A stretch of 22,652 bases of DNA from a virus. The stretch spans positions 1-22,652 of the IMG/VR virus record IMGVR_UViG_3300032316_000768. One strand, given 5' to 3'. Each line of letters opens with the position of its first letter. Positions within the stretch are counted from its first letter, which is position 1. A program made the translations under genes and the position numbers. Shown in pieces: positions 5,382 through 11,775 of the stretch. Below the pieces are notes generated by a model. The model saw nothing but the letters and a program-made list of their open reading frames with translations. It searched no databases and was not told the origin of the DNA.

Positions 5382-5962
5382 TATAAATTAAATACAATTG
5401 AAATACGTGGATCGGTGGATTGATTTGGCATCACTTCATGGTAAAGCCATGCAGGCCACATCATCAAGAGACCTGGATATGGTTTGTAATCAAAGTGTTT
5501 GTATGCGTACCAGTTGGTTGGATCTTTTACATGAAACATGTAATCAAAGAAATCTCTGAATGGTTGATTAGGTGAAAACCTAATGTCAGCGGAGCCTGGT
5601 GGTGTTTGCAGGTAGAAAATACCTGAGATAGTACATTGTGAGTGTACATGTTTTGGATGTGCCGAACCTTCTTTGAAATGATTCAAAAAGAAGTATGGAT
5701 TAAATTTGATTGGACCTGGATCGTAACCTTGTAGTTCCAGAAAGTTGCGACCCTTGCCCATAATGAATTGACAGAATTCGGCATAGTCCGGATGTGTAGG
5801 CAAATCTAAGTTCATGTTATGCGTGGTTTTACCGTTCGCATAAAAATCTTGATTCGATGGTTGTGTTTCGAAATAGTTCTTCACTTTAGGTAAAAGAACA
5901 TCAACCCATTCTGGATGGTCTTCTCGACCAATCGTAGATGGGAAAAAATTATCAAGTATCAT
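5381..5962 (-). CDS. 2OG-Fe(II) oxygenase-like protein
   Basis: 193 aa from the ATG at 5962; a longer frame to 6010 would overlap the MazG-like gene by 59 nt. Motifs: HPKHVHSQCTISGIFYLQTP (residues 102-121) carries the first iron ligands (His105/His107), then LYHEVMPN with the distal His175, and DPRIS with Arg187 for the 2-oxoglutarate carboxylate. This is the TIGR02466-type putative oxygenase seen in many T4-like cyanophages. The substrate is not known; protein, nucleic acid or small molecule hydroxylation are all possible. The start choice is moderate: GAGAA sits 11 nt before the alternative start at 6010. Confidence 0.85.
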   Translation of the reverse strand: MILDNFFPSTIGREDHPEWVDVLLPKVKNYFETQPSNQDFYANGKTTHNMNLDLPTHPDYAEFCQFIMGKGRNFLELQGYDPGPIKFNPYFFLNHFKEGSAHPKHVHSQCTISGIFYLQTPPGSADIRFSPNQPFRDFFDYMFHVKDPTNWYAYKHFDYKPYPGLLMMWPAWLYHEVMPNQSTDPRISIVFNL

Positions 5963-6224
5963 ATGGTAAAAATATTTCAAGTTTCTTAAGTTTGGCCTGA
6001 ATGGCGACATTTAAATCGTTCTCAGTGATATTTATATCGGTTTCTTCCATCAATACTTTGATAATGGCTAAAACATCACCGATTTCGGTAACAAGTGACT
6101 GCCTATTTGTGACGCCTTGCCATTCACCGTGCATACCAAAACGATTGATTTTAGATACAGCTTGAATCACTTCTGCACATTCTTCCTGTAGCACGGCCAT
6201 CACCGTTTGTGTATTACGCTTCAT
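5952..6224 (-). CDS. MazG-like nucleotide pyrophosphohydrolase
   Basis: 90 aa, the single-domain MazG-like size. The two metal-binding motifs are visible: EECAE (Glu15, Glu18) in the first helix and EIGDV (Glu47, Asp50) in the third. The family hydrolyses NTPs or dNTPs to NMP and pyrophosphate. Phage versions are proposed to adjust nucleotide pools or alarmone signalling. It overlaps the upstream stop (ATGA) and the downstream oxygenase start by 11 nt, so it is embedded in the operon. Confidence 0.85.
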   Translation of the reverse strand: MKRNTQTVMAVLQEECAEVIQAVSKINRFGMHGEWQGVTNRQSLVTEIGDVLAIIKVLMEETDINITENDLNVAIQAKLKKLEIFLPYDT

Positions 6225-6742
6225 TCAATAAATCCTTCTTCAGTTTGTGCTGGAGTTTGGGGTTCAGCATCAGAGTGTCGCCAAACATATTGTGGTTTTT
6301 CCGGTACAACATAAGGAAATGTTACAGGCACACGTGAATCACGGCAGGTGTAATGTGACTTATGAATGCCGCTTGGTTTACCTTCATCATCGTATGATTG
6401 TGCCCATTCCCAAAATACGATACCATCAATATCATAGCATTCACCATTATAGTCTTTAAACACATGTGATGCACGAATGTTTTGGTAACAATGACCTGTG
6501 TCGTGCCATTCCCAATCTTCACCAGTGAGTGGTGCAATTGGTTCAAACTTAGCCAACCTGGAAAACATATTGATTGTATATGGTGCGGTTGAACCAGAAT
6601 GTCCTTCATCGGCAAATACATCAAGCAACTTCAGTACATGCTTACAGATTGCTTCCTGCATTTCATCACAATATTCACCACCACCATCGACCCAACCAGC
6701 GGCACGAAATTCGACCATTGCGTGTTTGTGTAAATTACTCAA
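6221..6742 (-). CDS. Conserved phage protein, function unknown (TTG start)
   Basis: 173 aa. Begins with TTG at 6742..6740, supported by GGAG 7 nt upstream; the next Met (residue 9, in HKHAMVEFRAAGW) is the only close alternative. The block MVEFRAAGW...DEMQEAICKHVLKLL...GHSGSTAPYTINMF...PLTGEDWEW recurs in many tailed phages with no assigned function. Trp-, His- and Cys-rich patches (HYTCRDSRVPVTFP) suggest a ligand-binding or metal-binding fold. It overlaps the upstream stop as TTGA. Confidence 0.8.
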   Translation of the reverse strand: MSNLHKHAMVEFRAAGWVDGGGEYCDEMQEAICKHVLKLLDVFADEGHSGSTAPYTINMFSRLAKFEPIAPLTGEDWEWHDTGHCYQNIRASHVFKDYNGECYDIDGIVFWEWAQSYDDEGKPSGIHKSHYTCRDSRVPVTFPYVVPEKPQYVWRHSDAEPQTPAQTEEGFIE

Positions 6743-7098
6743 TTGTATTCTCCATTATGATTTTTAGCCGCTGGTTTACGGCGAAGTATTCTAGACAGTT
6801 TGTATTGCCAGTTGTAATATGTATGACGAACACCAATCATAATTCTTAGATACGGAAGAATGAGACCAACATATACACCTCCAGGTTCAATCTCAGCATC
6901 TACACCAAAACAAAAATGTTCTAATGTCCAGAAATGAAAAATCAACCAATGCAGACTATAGTTGTCAGCATTCCATTCGTCACCTTTTCGATACTCATAA
7001 CGTGGTACTAATGGACATGCATCATTGCACCATACTTTGTGGAGTGGGTAATGTTCCCACCAATTCAATTCTCTTGAACATTTTGTTTCTTCATTCAT
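6739..7098 (-). CDS. Conserved phage protein, function unknown
   Basis: 119 aa, rich in Trp and His (NWWEHYPLHKVWCNDACPLVP; SLHWLIFHFWTLEHF). A hydrophobic patch (GGVYVGLILPYLRIMIGV) is too short and mixed to call a membrane segment firmly. The C-terminus is basic (SRILRRKPAAKNHNG). It resembles hypothetical proteins of T4-like phages. Overlaps both neighbours by 4 nt, so it is coupled within the operon. Confidence 0.75.
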   Translation of the reverse strand: MNEETKCSRELNWWEHYPLHKVWCNDACPLVPRYEYRKGDEWNADNYSLHWLIFHFWTLEHFCFGVDAEIEPGGVYVGLILPYLRIMIGVRHTYYNWQYKLSRILRRKPAAKNHNGEYN

Positions 7099-7667
7099 AC
7101 ATTGTACCAGTTTGGTGTTGGACGTGAATTAACTTTACCTTTCCATGTGGCAAAGGCACGTTTAGACACGTTGTAGTAGTTGTGATAGGATTTGAGTGAA
7201 TCGTATTTGCGACCAGGTTGTGCATTTTCAGCCAAAACTTTTACTTCTGGTGGCATTGCAGGTGTCGGTTCAGTGAAGTCACCGATTTTAATTTTGGTTG
7301 GAGGAAAACGGAGAGCATCTTTAAGCCTTGCACATGCATGAATTTTACCGTAACGAAACGTGTATTCTTCTAGCAAGTGTAGCCACATGCGGTAGAGCCA
7401 GTGATAGTTGGACAGGTTCATACGGCACCAGATAGCGGAAGGATGATTGATGTGTGATGCCTTCATCAACTGTTGCTCACGTTCATCATCAAGGCGCCAG
7501 CGTTTGATTTTACGACCAGATGATGCATCGATGTATTCTTCACCGTCAATCACACGGTGTGCCGTTGACATGAGTTGGCAATATTCAATAATCATTTTTA
7601 TTGTATGCTTATTATTGTGCATTTGAGCACAAGTTTTTGGATCGTAATCTAAAAAAAATACATTCAA
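7095..7667 (-). CDS. Conserved phage protein, pyrimidine-dimer-glycosylase-like family (TTG start)
   Basis: 190 aa. The start is TTG at 7667 with GGAG 7 nt upstream; family members begin MN(V/I)F(F/Y)LD, which matches this position. The N-terminus DYDPKTCAQMHNNKHTIKMIIEYCQLMSTAHRV is a well-conserved phage block; relatives are often annotated as pyrimidine dimer DNA glycosylase-like, though the active-site lysine logic of T4 DenV cannot be shown here. HPSAIWCRMNLSNYHWLYRMWLHLLEEYTFRYGK is the second conserved block. It is the first gene of a long operon driven by the promoter at 7703-7731. The DNA repair role is family inference. Confidence 0.65.
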   Translation of the reverse strand: MNVFFLDYDPKTCAQMHNNKHTIKMIIEYCQLMSTAHRVIDGEEYIDASSGRKIKRWRLDDEREQQLMKASHINHPSAIWCRMNLSNYHWLYRMWLHLLEEYTFRYGKIHACARLKDALRFPPTKIKIGDFTEPTPAMPPEVKVLAENAQPGRKYDSLKSYHNYYNVSKRAFATWKGKVNSRPTPNWYNV

Positions 7668-7694
7668 TTTTTTATCTCCATAAAGATACTTTTG

Positions 7695-7702
7695 GATAAA
7701 TA
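7695..7702 (+). promoter_or_regulatory. Late-promoter-like box ahead of the HNH gene
   Basis: GATAAATA on the plus strand matches the T4 late core TATAAATA at 7 of 8 bases and lies 35 nt before the HNH ATG. Weak alone, but it parallels the exact match before the GIY-YIG gene. Confidence 0.3.
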
Positions 7703-7731
7703 ATTATAACACAACGAAAAGCCTTTGGCAA
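7703..7731 (-). promoter_or_regulatory. Host-type promoter for the 3.4-7.7 kb operon
   Basis: TTGCCA (7731..7726), 17-nt spacer, TATAAT (7708..7703). Predicted start about 30 nt before the TTG start of the first gene. The HNH start codon lies 7 nt from the -35 box on the other strand. Confidence 0.82.
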
Positions 7732-7737
7732 CCATTT

Positions 7738-8367
7738 ATGCAAAAAATTTACCAAAACAGATACGAAAAATTAGTCACACATTACAAAAATAATATGGAA
7801 TCTGGATATTGTGAGAAACATCATATTATTCCAAAATGTATGGGTGGTACCGATGAACTTGAAAATTTGGTTTTGTTGCCAGCAAAGGCACACTACATAG
7901 CACACCTTTTATTATGTAAAATTTATCCAGAAAACAAAAAAATATTACATGCCTTTGCGGCTATGTCACTAAGCAGTAAAAACCACAAAAGAAAAATGAA
8001 TTCTAATATGTATTTAAAAATGCGTATGGCTAGGTCCAATGCAATGAAAGGTGTACCTAGGCCTGAACATGTAAAAGAAAAATTAAGAGTACCTAAGAAA
8101 AACAAAGAGAATTATAAAAAACCAAAATCCGAAGAACATGCTCAGAAAATTTCATTGGCATTGATAGGTAAGAAAAAAACCAAAGAGCACATAGAAAAAA
8201 TGATTTTATCTCAACGCAAATTTCAAGAGCAAAGAACACAAGAAATGCATGATAGAATCCAGCATTTTAGAAATCTTTTCGTGCAAAGTGGTTTAAATAG
8301 GAAGGATTTCTTTAGAACCTATAATTTAAACCAAAATACCGGAAAACGTTATTTGAGAGGACTTTAA
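7738..8367 (+). CDS. HNH homing endonuclease
   Basis: 209 aa. The nuclease core is CEKHHIIPKCMGGTDELENLVLLPAKAHYIAH (residues ~25-57): HH, the central Asn and the last His form the beta-beta-alpha-metal site. It continues with NUMOD3-like repeats (MKGVPRPEHVKEKLR; PKSEEHAQKISLALIGKKKTKEHIEKM) typical of DNA contacts in homing enzymes, and a helical C-terminus (GLNRKDFFRTYNLNQNTGKRYLRG) that looks helix-turn-helix-like. It is free-standing, opposite to its neighbours, and ends 17 nt from the convergent 60-aa gene. No good ribosome site precedes the ATG at 7738. Confidence 0.92.
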   Translation: MQKIYQNRYEKLVTHYKNNMESGYCEKHHIIPKCMGGTDELENLVLLPAKAHYIAHLLLCKIYPENKKILHAFAAMSLSSKNHKRKMNSNMYLKMRMARSNAMKGVPRPEHVKEKLRVPKKNKENYKKPKSEEHAQKISLALIGKKKTKEHIEKMILSQRKFQEQRTQEMHDRIQHFRNLFVQSGLNRKDFFRTYNLNQNTGKRYLRGL

Positions 8368-8384
8368 TTCGTTTGTTCATGTTT

Positions 8385-8567
8385 TCACCAATGTCTGATT
8401 ACTCCAGCAATAATAAAAAAGTTTGTGATGATATACAATAATACAATAAGAGTGCGTATGATGGCAACCTTATCTGCAACCCTATCATTTGTGTGTGCTT
8501 TTTCACCTATGGCTTTAGCCCATAGGCTCCACCAATATTTCAGATATTGATTAAGTTTGTACTTCAT
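8385..8567 (-). CDS. Small conserved membrane protein
   Basis: 60 aa. The cytosolic start LNQYLKYWWSLWAKAIGEKAH and ADKVAIIRT precede one membrane segment (LIVLLYIITNFFIIAGVI) near the C-terminus. The WWSLW...DKVAIIRT arrangement recurs in T4-like phages as a hypothetical. It begins 12 nt after the stop of the 95-aa membrane protein and is the last gene before the HNH insertion. Function unknown. Confidence 0.75.
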   Translation of the reverse strand: MKYKLNQYLKYWWSLWAKAIGEKAHTNDRVADKVAIIRTLIVLLYIITNFFIIAGVIRHW

Positions 8568-8579
8568 CTACAATATAAC

Positions 8580-8867
8580 TCACATAATCATTCTTATCAA
8601 ACCAACTGAATCAATTGTTACAAGTAACATGTAGTTAGCAAGCATCCCAAAAGATTTCCTAGTAAAAGCAGCCCAAGCATACAGAGAACAACCAATAATC
8701 CAGATAGGGTATAACGCCAAAAGTGGTGGGTTAGGCACAGTAAGAGCCATGGTGATCGAACAGCCAATAGAAATAGCCCAAGCAAACAACTCAATAGCAA
8801 ACCGAATAGGATGAGTACGATAATCATCTTTGATCCATCCAAAGATACTTAAGAATAAATTATTCAT
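8580..8867 (-). CDS. Conserved multi-pass membrane protein
   Basis: 95 aa with about three membrane segments: FAIELFAWAISIGCSITMAL, PPLLALYPIWIIGCSLYAWA and MLANYMLLVTIDSVGLIRMI. FGWIKDDYRTHPIRF at the N-terminus and TVPNPPLLALYP are the conserved parts known from cyanophage-type hypotheticals. No clear Shine-Dalgarno site; the start is 5 nt from the upstream stop, so coupling is likely. Function unknown. Confidence 0.78.
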   Translation of the reverse strand: MNNLFLSIFGWIKDDYRTHPIRFAIELFAWAISIGCSITMALTVPNPPLLALYPIWIIGCSLYAWAAFTRKSFGMLANYMLLVTIDSVGLIRMIM

Positions 8868-8872
8868 TTATT

Positions 8873-9181
8873 TTATAATTTTGGAATATCAAACTCAACA
8901 CCCTTGCCTTCCTCTTGTGCTTTGATGTTTGACATATTAGGCTTTGCTTTGGGAAAACGTTTCGCAATATCATCAGCAGAAACTGTTTGCATTGCAAATT
9001 GCATGAATGCTTTATAGTCATCAGATACCGTCATGGTACGTGGACCGCCAGCTTCAATTGCGGAGAAATAAAGAACACAACCACCAGCAACAAGTGGAGC
9101 AATCTCAATGATATTGTCAAGATTGACAATGAGTTTGCAGTTTTTAGGTGCAATCGAATTAACTTCAACGAATGTAGACAT
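8873..9181 (-). CDS. Conserved phage protein, FlbD-like beta domain plus tail
   Basis: 102 aa with GAGGGG 6 nt before the ATG. Residues 1-55 (NSIAPKNCKLIVNLDNIIEIAPL...CVLYFSAIEAGGPRTMTV) read as a short beta-rich domain reminiscent of FlbD-like proteins (a strand, an I/VNLDNI turn, then a threshold strand). The tail AMQTVSADDIAKRF...FDIPKL is conserved among phage relatives. No function is known. First gene of the 8.4-9.2 kb unit. Confidence 0.7.
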   Translation of the reverse strand: MSTFVEVNSIAPKNCKLIVNLDNIIEIAPLVAGGCVLYFSAIEAGGPRTMTVSDDYKAFMQFAMQTVSADDIAKRFPKAKPNMSNIKAQEEGKGVEFDIPKL

Positions 9182-9190
9182 AATAACCCC

Positions 9191-9328
9191 TCAATAAAAA
9201 AAATAAAACCCAACTGACATTATAAAACAAAAAACGCCGAATGTCAAGGCATAAAGCCTCTTTTTTCGGCGTTCTTCGATTTCTTGATATATCTTTACCT
9301 GTTCCAGGAATAACTCAAAATTGTCCAT
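9191..9328 (-). CDS. 45-aa single-pass membrane microprotein
   Basis: Reads MDNFELFLEQVKIYQ, then a charged helix EIEERRKKR, then one membrane segment LYALTFGVFCFIMSVGFYFF ending at the TGA at 9191. This charge-then-membrane layout is typical of real small membrane proteins. Too short for most gene finders. Ribosome site weak. Its 3' half contains the promoter and terminator-like hairpin of the next unit, so the same DNA codes protein and carries regulation. Confidence 0.6.
   Translation of the reverse strand: MDNFELFLEQVKIYQEIEERRKKRLYALTFGVFCFIMSVGFYFFY
9219..9247 (-). promoter_or_regulatory. Perfect sigma70 consensus promoter for the 8.4-9.2 kb unit
   Basis: TTGACA (9247..9242), 17-nt spacer, TATAAT (9224..9219): full consensus. 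It lies inside the 45-aa coding frame. The -35 box is in the loop of the hairpin at 9225-9273. Confidence 0.88.
9225..9273 (-). terminator. Terminator-like hairpin overlapping the next promoter
   Basis: On the minus strand AACGCCGAA pairs with TTCGGCGTT (9 bp, perfect), with an inner AGGC/GCCT stem, and is followed by TTTTG and TTTT. It would end the upstream unit. Its loop holds TTGACA of the next promoter and its T-run leads into the -10 box. Confidence 0.6.
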
Positions 9329-9355
9329 AATAAAACCAGAATTGTTTCAGATGAT

Positions 9356-9520
9356 TTATTTAGGTGTCACGGCATCAATCTGATTCTTTAAAATTTCAAC
9401 TGTTGCGGATAATTCTTCGTTCACACGAATACCACTGACATTCAATTCTTGAATTCTTTTTTCCAATGCTTGCATTTCAGCAATCATCTTATCAAATTCT
9501 TGTTCAATTTTTTCTTGCAT
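9356..9520 (-). CDS. 54-aa coiled-coil microprotein
   Basis: From ATG at 9520 to TAA at 9356: MQEKIEQEFDKMIAEMQAL, then EKRIQELNVSGIRVNEELS, then ATVEILKNQIDAVTPK. Heptad-like spacing of hydrophobics suggests a helical oligomer. AGGA lies about 10 nt upstream and the start is 1 nt from the preceding stop, indicating coupling. Function unknown; it could be a scaffold or regulator. Confidence 0.6.
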   Translation of the reverse strand: MQEKIEQEFDKMIAEMQALEKRIQELNVSGIRVNEELSATVEILKNQIDAVTPK

Positions 9521-9521
9521 T

Positions 9522-9608
9522 TTAGTACATTCCTGTATTCTTTGGATTCTTACGAAATTCAGTTAGAAAATCGCAAATCATTTCCAATGTTTGTTTAATT
9601 AAAGACAT
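9522..9608 (-). CDS. 28-aa microprotein with strong ribosome site
   Basis: MSLIKQTLEMICDF then LTEFRKNPKNTGMY, TAA at 9522. GGAG sits 6 nt before the ATG and the stop is directly followed by the next start, so it looks translated. It may act as a short helical peptide or as a translational leader for the 54-aa gene. Confidence 0.5.
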   Translation of the reverse strand: MSLIKQTLEMICDFLTEFRKNPKNTGMY

Positions 9609-9624
9609 GTTTGTCTCCAATTAT

Positions 9625-9843
9625 TTAGACAGCTTTAGCCGCTTTTTGAACAGCATTTGTAGCTTCGTCTGTTATGTGTTTCGAAACTTCAGTGAATGAT
9701 TTGAAGATTTGTTTTGTGAATGCAGTTTGTGCATCAACAAATGCATTTAATGGCTTGCGAATCTTTTCATCAGTGATGAAAGCGGATACGAAATACTTTT
9801 TGGAACCTTGGACGGTATCGATGAATGTGTCTGTTGCGAACAT
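9625..9843 (-). CDS. Small helical protein, phasin-like
   Basis: 72 aa with AGGAG 7 nt before the ATG. Nearly all helical and amphipathic: IDTVQGSKKYFVSAFI, KPLNAFVDAQTAFTKQIFKSF, VSKHITDEATNAVQKAAKAV. The AFVDAQTAFTKQ block recalls phasin-type helices and related hypotheticals in T4-like phages. Phasins coat polyester granules, but similar helices occur widely, so function is open. First gene of the 9.2-9.8 kb unit. Confidence 0.65.
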   Translation of the reverse strand: MFATDTFIDTVQGSKKYFVSAFITDEKIRKPLNAFVDAQTAFTKQIFKSFTEVSKHITDEATNAVQKAAKAV

Positions 9844-9907
9844 TTTTTTCTCCTAAATTTAGCGAGGGTTAATAAAAATAGTAATCTACATTAGCGTTAC
9901 TACTTAG

Positions 9908-9936
9908 ATTATATAGGAGTTTTTGTTGCAGTGCAA
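9908..9936 (-). promoter_or_regulatory. Host-type promoter for the 9.2-9.8 kb unit
   Basis: TTGCAC (9936..9931), 17-nt spacer, TATAAT (9913..9908). The -35 lies within the palindrome GTTGCA-C-TGCAAC. The leader to the ATG at 9843 is about 58 nt and contains a small TAGTAA/TTACTA hairpin. Confidence 0.7.
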
Positions 9937-9960
9937 CATGTATTTCATAGAATGCCATGT

Positions 9961-10218
9961 CTAAAGTTTTTCAATGTAGTTGTACTGAAGGTGCCGTTTA
10001 GCCTCATGTACCGAATGGGTTTTGTGGCCATTGATATAGATGACCTTCGGTGAATACACCAAAATCTCACCTTCAATCATTTTCAGGCGATAAAAGGTTT
10101 TACCTTTTGAATCAACTTCTTTGGTTCGGATATCACGGAAATTTTCAGCGAGACCAGCCCACATGATAGTTTCACGAATCTCATCTGAGATTAACATACG
10201 AAAATAATTTGCGTTCAT
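9961..10218 (-). CDS. Small phage protein of unknown function, apparently leaderless
   Basis: 85 aa, mixed alpha/beta, basic C-terminus (HKTHSVHEAKRHLQYNYIEKL). KTFYRLKMIEGEILVYSPKVIYING reads as a beta-hairpin module. No family recognised. The ATG is only 5 nt downstream of a TATAAT box, so transcription should begin at or beside the A of the start codon and there is no ribosome-binding site. A later start at Met8 is possible but also lacks one. Confidence 0.65.
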   Translation of the reverse strand: MNANYFRMLISDEIRETIMWAGLAENFRDIRTKEVDSKGKTFYRLKMIEGEILVYSPKVIYINGHKTHSVHEAKRHLQYNYIEKL

Positions 10219-10223
10219 AATAT

Positions 10224-10252
10224 ATTATAACATAAACCAAGTAGAATGGCAA
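10224..10252 (-). promoter_or_regulatory. Host-type promoter placing +1 at the start codon
   Basis: TTGCCA (10252..10247), 17-nt spacer, TATAAT (10229..10224), then ATATT and ATG. Confidence 0.82.
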
Positions 10253-10286
10253 GTGTTATTTCACGTTTGTTGCAAAAAAACAACAG

Positions 10287-10318
10287 AAAAAGACGCACCA
10301 GGAACGTCCTGGAGCGCC
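10287..10318 (-). terminator. Rho-independent terminator of the SPFH/AAA operon
   Basis: CCAGGA/TCCTGG stem extended after one mismatch by GCGC/GCGT pairs, 3-nt loop, then CTTTTTC. It follows the stop of the 66-aa gene by a few bases and faces the right way. Confidence 0.82.
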
Positions 10319-10322
10319 TAGG

Positions 10323-10523
10323 TCACTTAATGCTAGCCAGAGTGTCGACCAGTCGATTCCATTCACCAGGGTTCAGGAAAAACTCAACCTTAGACTGGAT
10401 GGCATCAGGAAACTTAGCACCTTGATATTTAATCGAAAGTGTTACATGTTTTAGTTCACGAATATCTTCAACATCGAGAAAATATTGATATTGTTGATAC
10501 TGATCAGAAATTTCATATCTCAT
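10323..10523 (-). CDS. Small conserved phage protein, function unknown
   Basis: 66 aa, starting within the stop of the AAA ATPase (ATGA), with TGGGG 5 nt upstream. MRYEISDQYQQYQYFLDVEDIRELKHVTLSIKY is beta-rich; the end FFLNPGEWNRLVDTLAS is a helix. It may partner the ATPase given the coupling. Last gene before a clear terminator. Confidence 0.68.
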   Translation of the reverse strand: MRYEISDQYQQYQYFLDVEDIRELKHVTLSIKYQGAKFPDAIQSKVEFFLNPGEWNRLVDTLASIK

Positions 10524-11518
10524 ATAAACCCCATTTTTCTTTCTACAGGCTTTTTCATGTTTGTGTTTTGTTCAAAAAACACATCGGCAATGGACCATGA
10601 TATACGTTCACGATTCAATTTAGTTCCAACTTTTGTTGCCAGCTTTTCAGCTTGTGATTGTGTCAGTTCTTCAAAGTGTATAATGTCATAGCAACGACCT
10701 GGACGAATCAGTGCAGGATCGATATCACGAACAGATGGGAGGTTTGTTGAGAAAATGAGTTTCTTGTTTCGTGTAGTCACAAGACCATCACCAACGTTTA
10801 GAAACTTGTGCATCATTGTGTTACCTTCAGCACGTGCTTTCAAGAACATATCAGCATCTTCGAGAACGAGAACATTCTTTTCACCTTCAATGAAGTTGGC
10901 GAACACATAATCTTTTTCCAACACGTTTGAATCATAAGACACAATGGCGGATGCTTCAGAGTGTTGTAGTAGACCACGGATGAATGTAGTCTTACCAGTA
11001 CCTGGTGGTCCAATCAACAACAGAATAGATGCAGATGAATGCATGAAGTTGTCATAGAATTCAGCGAGTGTTTGATCTTCAAGAAACGGATACATCTCCT
11101 CAACTGGCATACGGTCATGGCGGAGTGGAATCTCAATAGAAGAACCATCAGCGGCATAGATCCATTCGATTTGGTTCGTTACAAACTCAAAATCATTTTC
11201 GAATTGTTTTTCATACTTCTCAACAAATTCATCATCACCCACAAGTTCAACAGACACGTGTGTAGAGTGAATGTTGAAAAACAAATAAGACAAAGAATCA
11301 TCATTAAAGAAATATCCGGTTCCATTTTCATATTGAAAACGGCGGAGATCCTGAATTGTGTCGATGTAATCCAACCATTCTTTTTTGGTCGCATACATGC
11401 TCAACCTAGTTTGAAAGGTTTCAAGTTGGCGTTCAGAACGCTCTTTTAAAATTTTGCTTATGAGCAGATCCGCAATATCATTTGCACCTAAGAAAATTTC
11501 ACCGTTATTATCATTCAT
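10520..11518 (-). CDS. AAA+ ATPase (BCS1/CDC48-like)
   Basis: 332 aa from the ATG at 11518, chosen because AAGG lies 7 nt upstream and the start overlaps the preceding stop (ATGA); the longer frame to 11749 adds an Arg-rich, unlikely N-terminus. Walker A GPPGTGKT (170-177), Walker B VLVLEDAD (216-223), sensor STN (257-259), and DPALIRPGR with Arg272/275 as arginine finger. The N-terminal 150 residues are a family-specific domain with no motif I know. Such AAA proteins remodel or unfold protein complexes as hexamers. Client unknown; the operon also encodes an SPFH lipoprotein, and SPFH proteins pair with AAA proteases elsewhere, but no protease motif is present here. Confidence 0.88.
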   Translation of the reverse strand: MNDNNGEIFLGANDIADLLISKILKERSERQLETFQTRLSMYATKKEWLDYIDTIQDLRRFQYENGTGYFFNDDSLSYLFFNIHSTHVSVELVGDDEFVEKYEKQFENDFEFVTNQIEWIYAADGSSIEIPLRHDRMPVEEMYPFLEDQTLAEFYDNFMHSSASILLLIGPPGTGKTTFIRGLLQHSEASAIVSYDSNVLEKDYVFANFIEGEKNVLVLEDADMFLKARAEGNTMMHKFLNVGDGLVTTRNKKLIFSTNLPSVRDIDPALIRPGRCYDIIHFEELTQSQAEKLATKVGTKLNRERISWSIADVFFEQNTNMKKPVERKMGFI

Positions 11519-11775
11519 TTGTATACCTTCATTTTTCCACCACAGTAATCTTTTTGGTGGTGTTTTGTGACCAATTCTTTTTGCTCTAAATTTAGACATA
11601 TTGTTGATGCCAGCCCATATAACATATTGTTTTCTAGTTTTCCTGGAACCACTCCGTGATTCACCTCTTCCAATTTCAGCAAGCCATCTATCAATTCTTT
11701 TGGATACGGCAGACCTGCTTTTGTTGATTTTAAATCTCCTCCGGCGCATCTACTTCTACCACCCATGTCGCCCAA
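11515..11775 (-). CDS. Small phage protein, start unresolved
   Basis: The frame is open from 11775 (TTG) with an ATG at 11766 and ends as ATGA over the AAA gene start. The convincing part is the C-terminal ~65 residues: AGLPYPKELIDGLLKLEE, VNHGVVPGKLENNMLYGLAS, then a charged tail with HHQKDYCGGKMK. The N-terminal residues come from DNA that also codes the end of the 42-aa gene and look unnatural. A strong GGAGGAG lies near 11736-11742 without an ATG, GTG or TTG at a good distance. The true start is therefore uncertain. Function unknown. Confidence 0.5.
   Translation of the reverse strand: MGDMGGRSRCAGGDLKSTKAGLPYPKELIDGLLKLEEVNHGVVPGKLENNMLYGLASTICLNLEQKELVTKHHQKDYCGGKMKVYK

Noticed and set aside
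6029-6036. TATAAATA on the minus strand ahead of the oxygenase
   Set aside because: It matches the late-promoter core but sits inside the MazG-like coding sequence, gives a leader too short for the alternative start, and one match of 8 A/T bases is expected by chance in this composition.
11519-11749. N-terminal extension of the BCS1-like ATPase
   Set aside because: Arg/Lys-rich composition unlike the rest, conflicts with the better coding frame at 11515-11775, and the internal ATG at 11518 has a good ribosome site and an ATGA junction.
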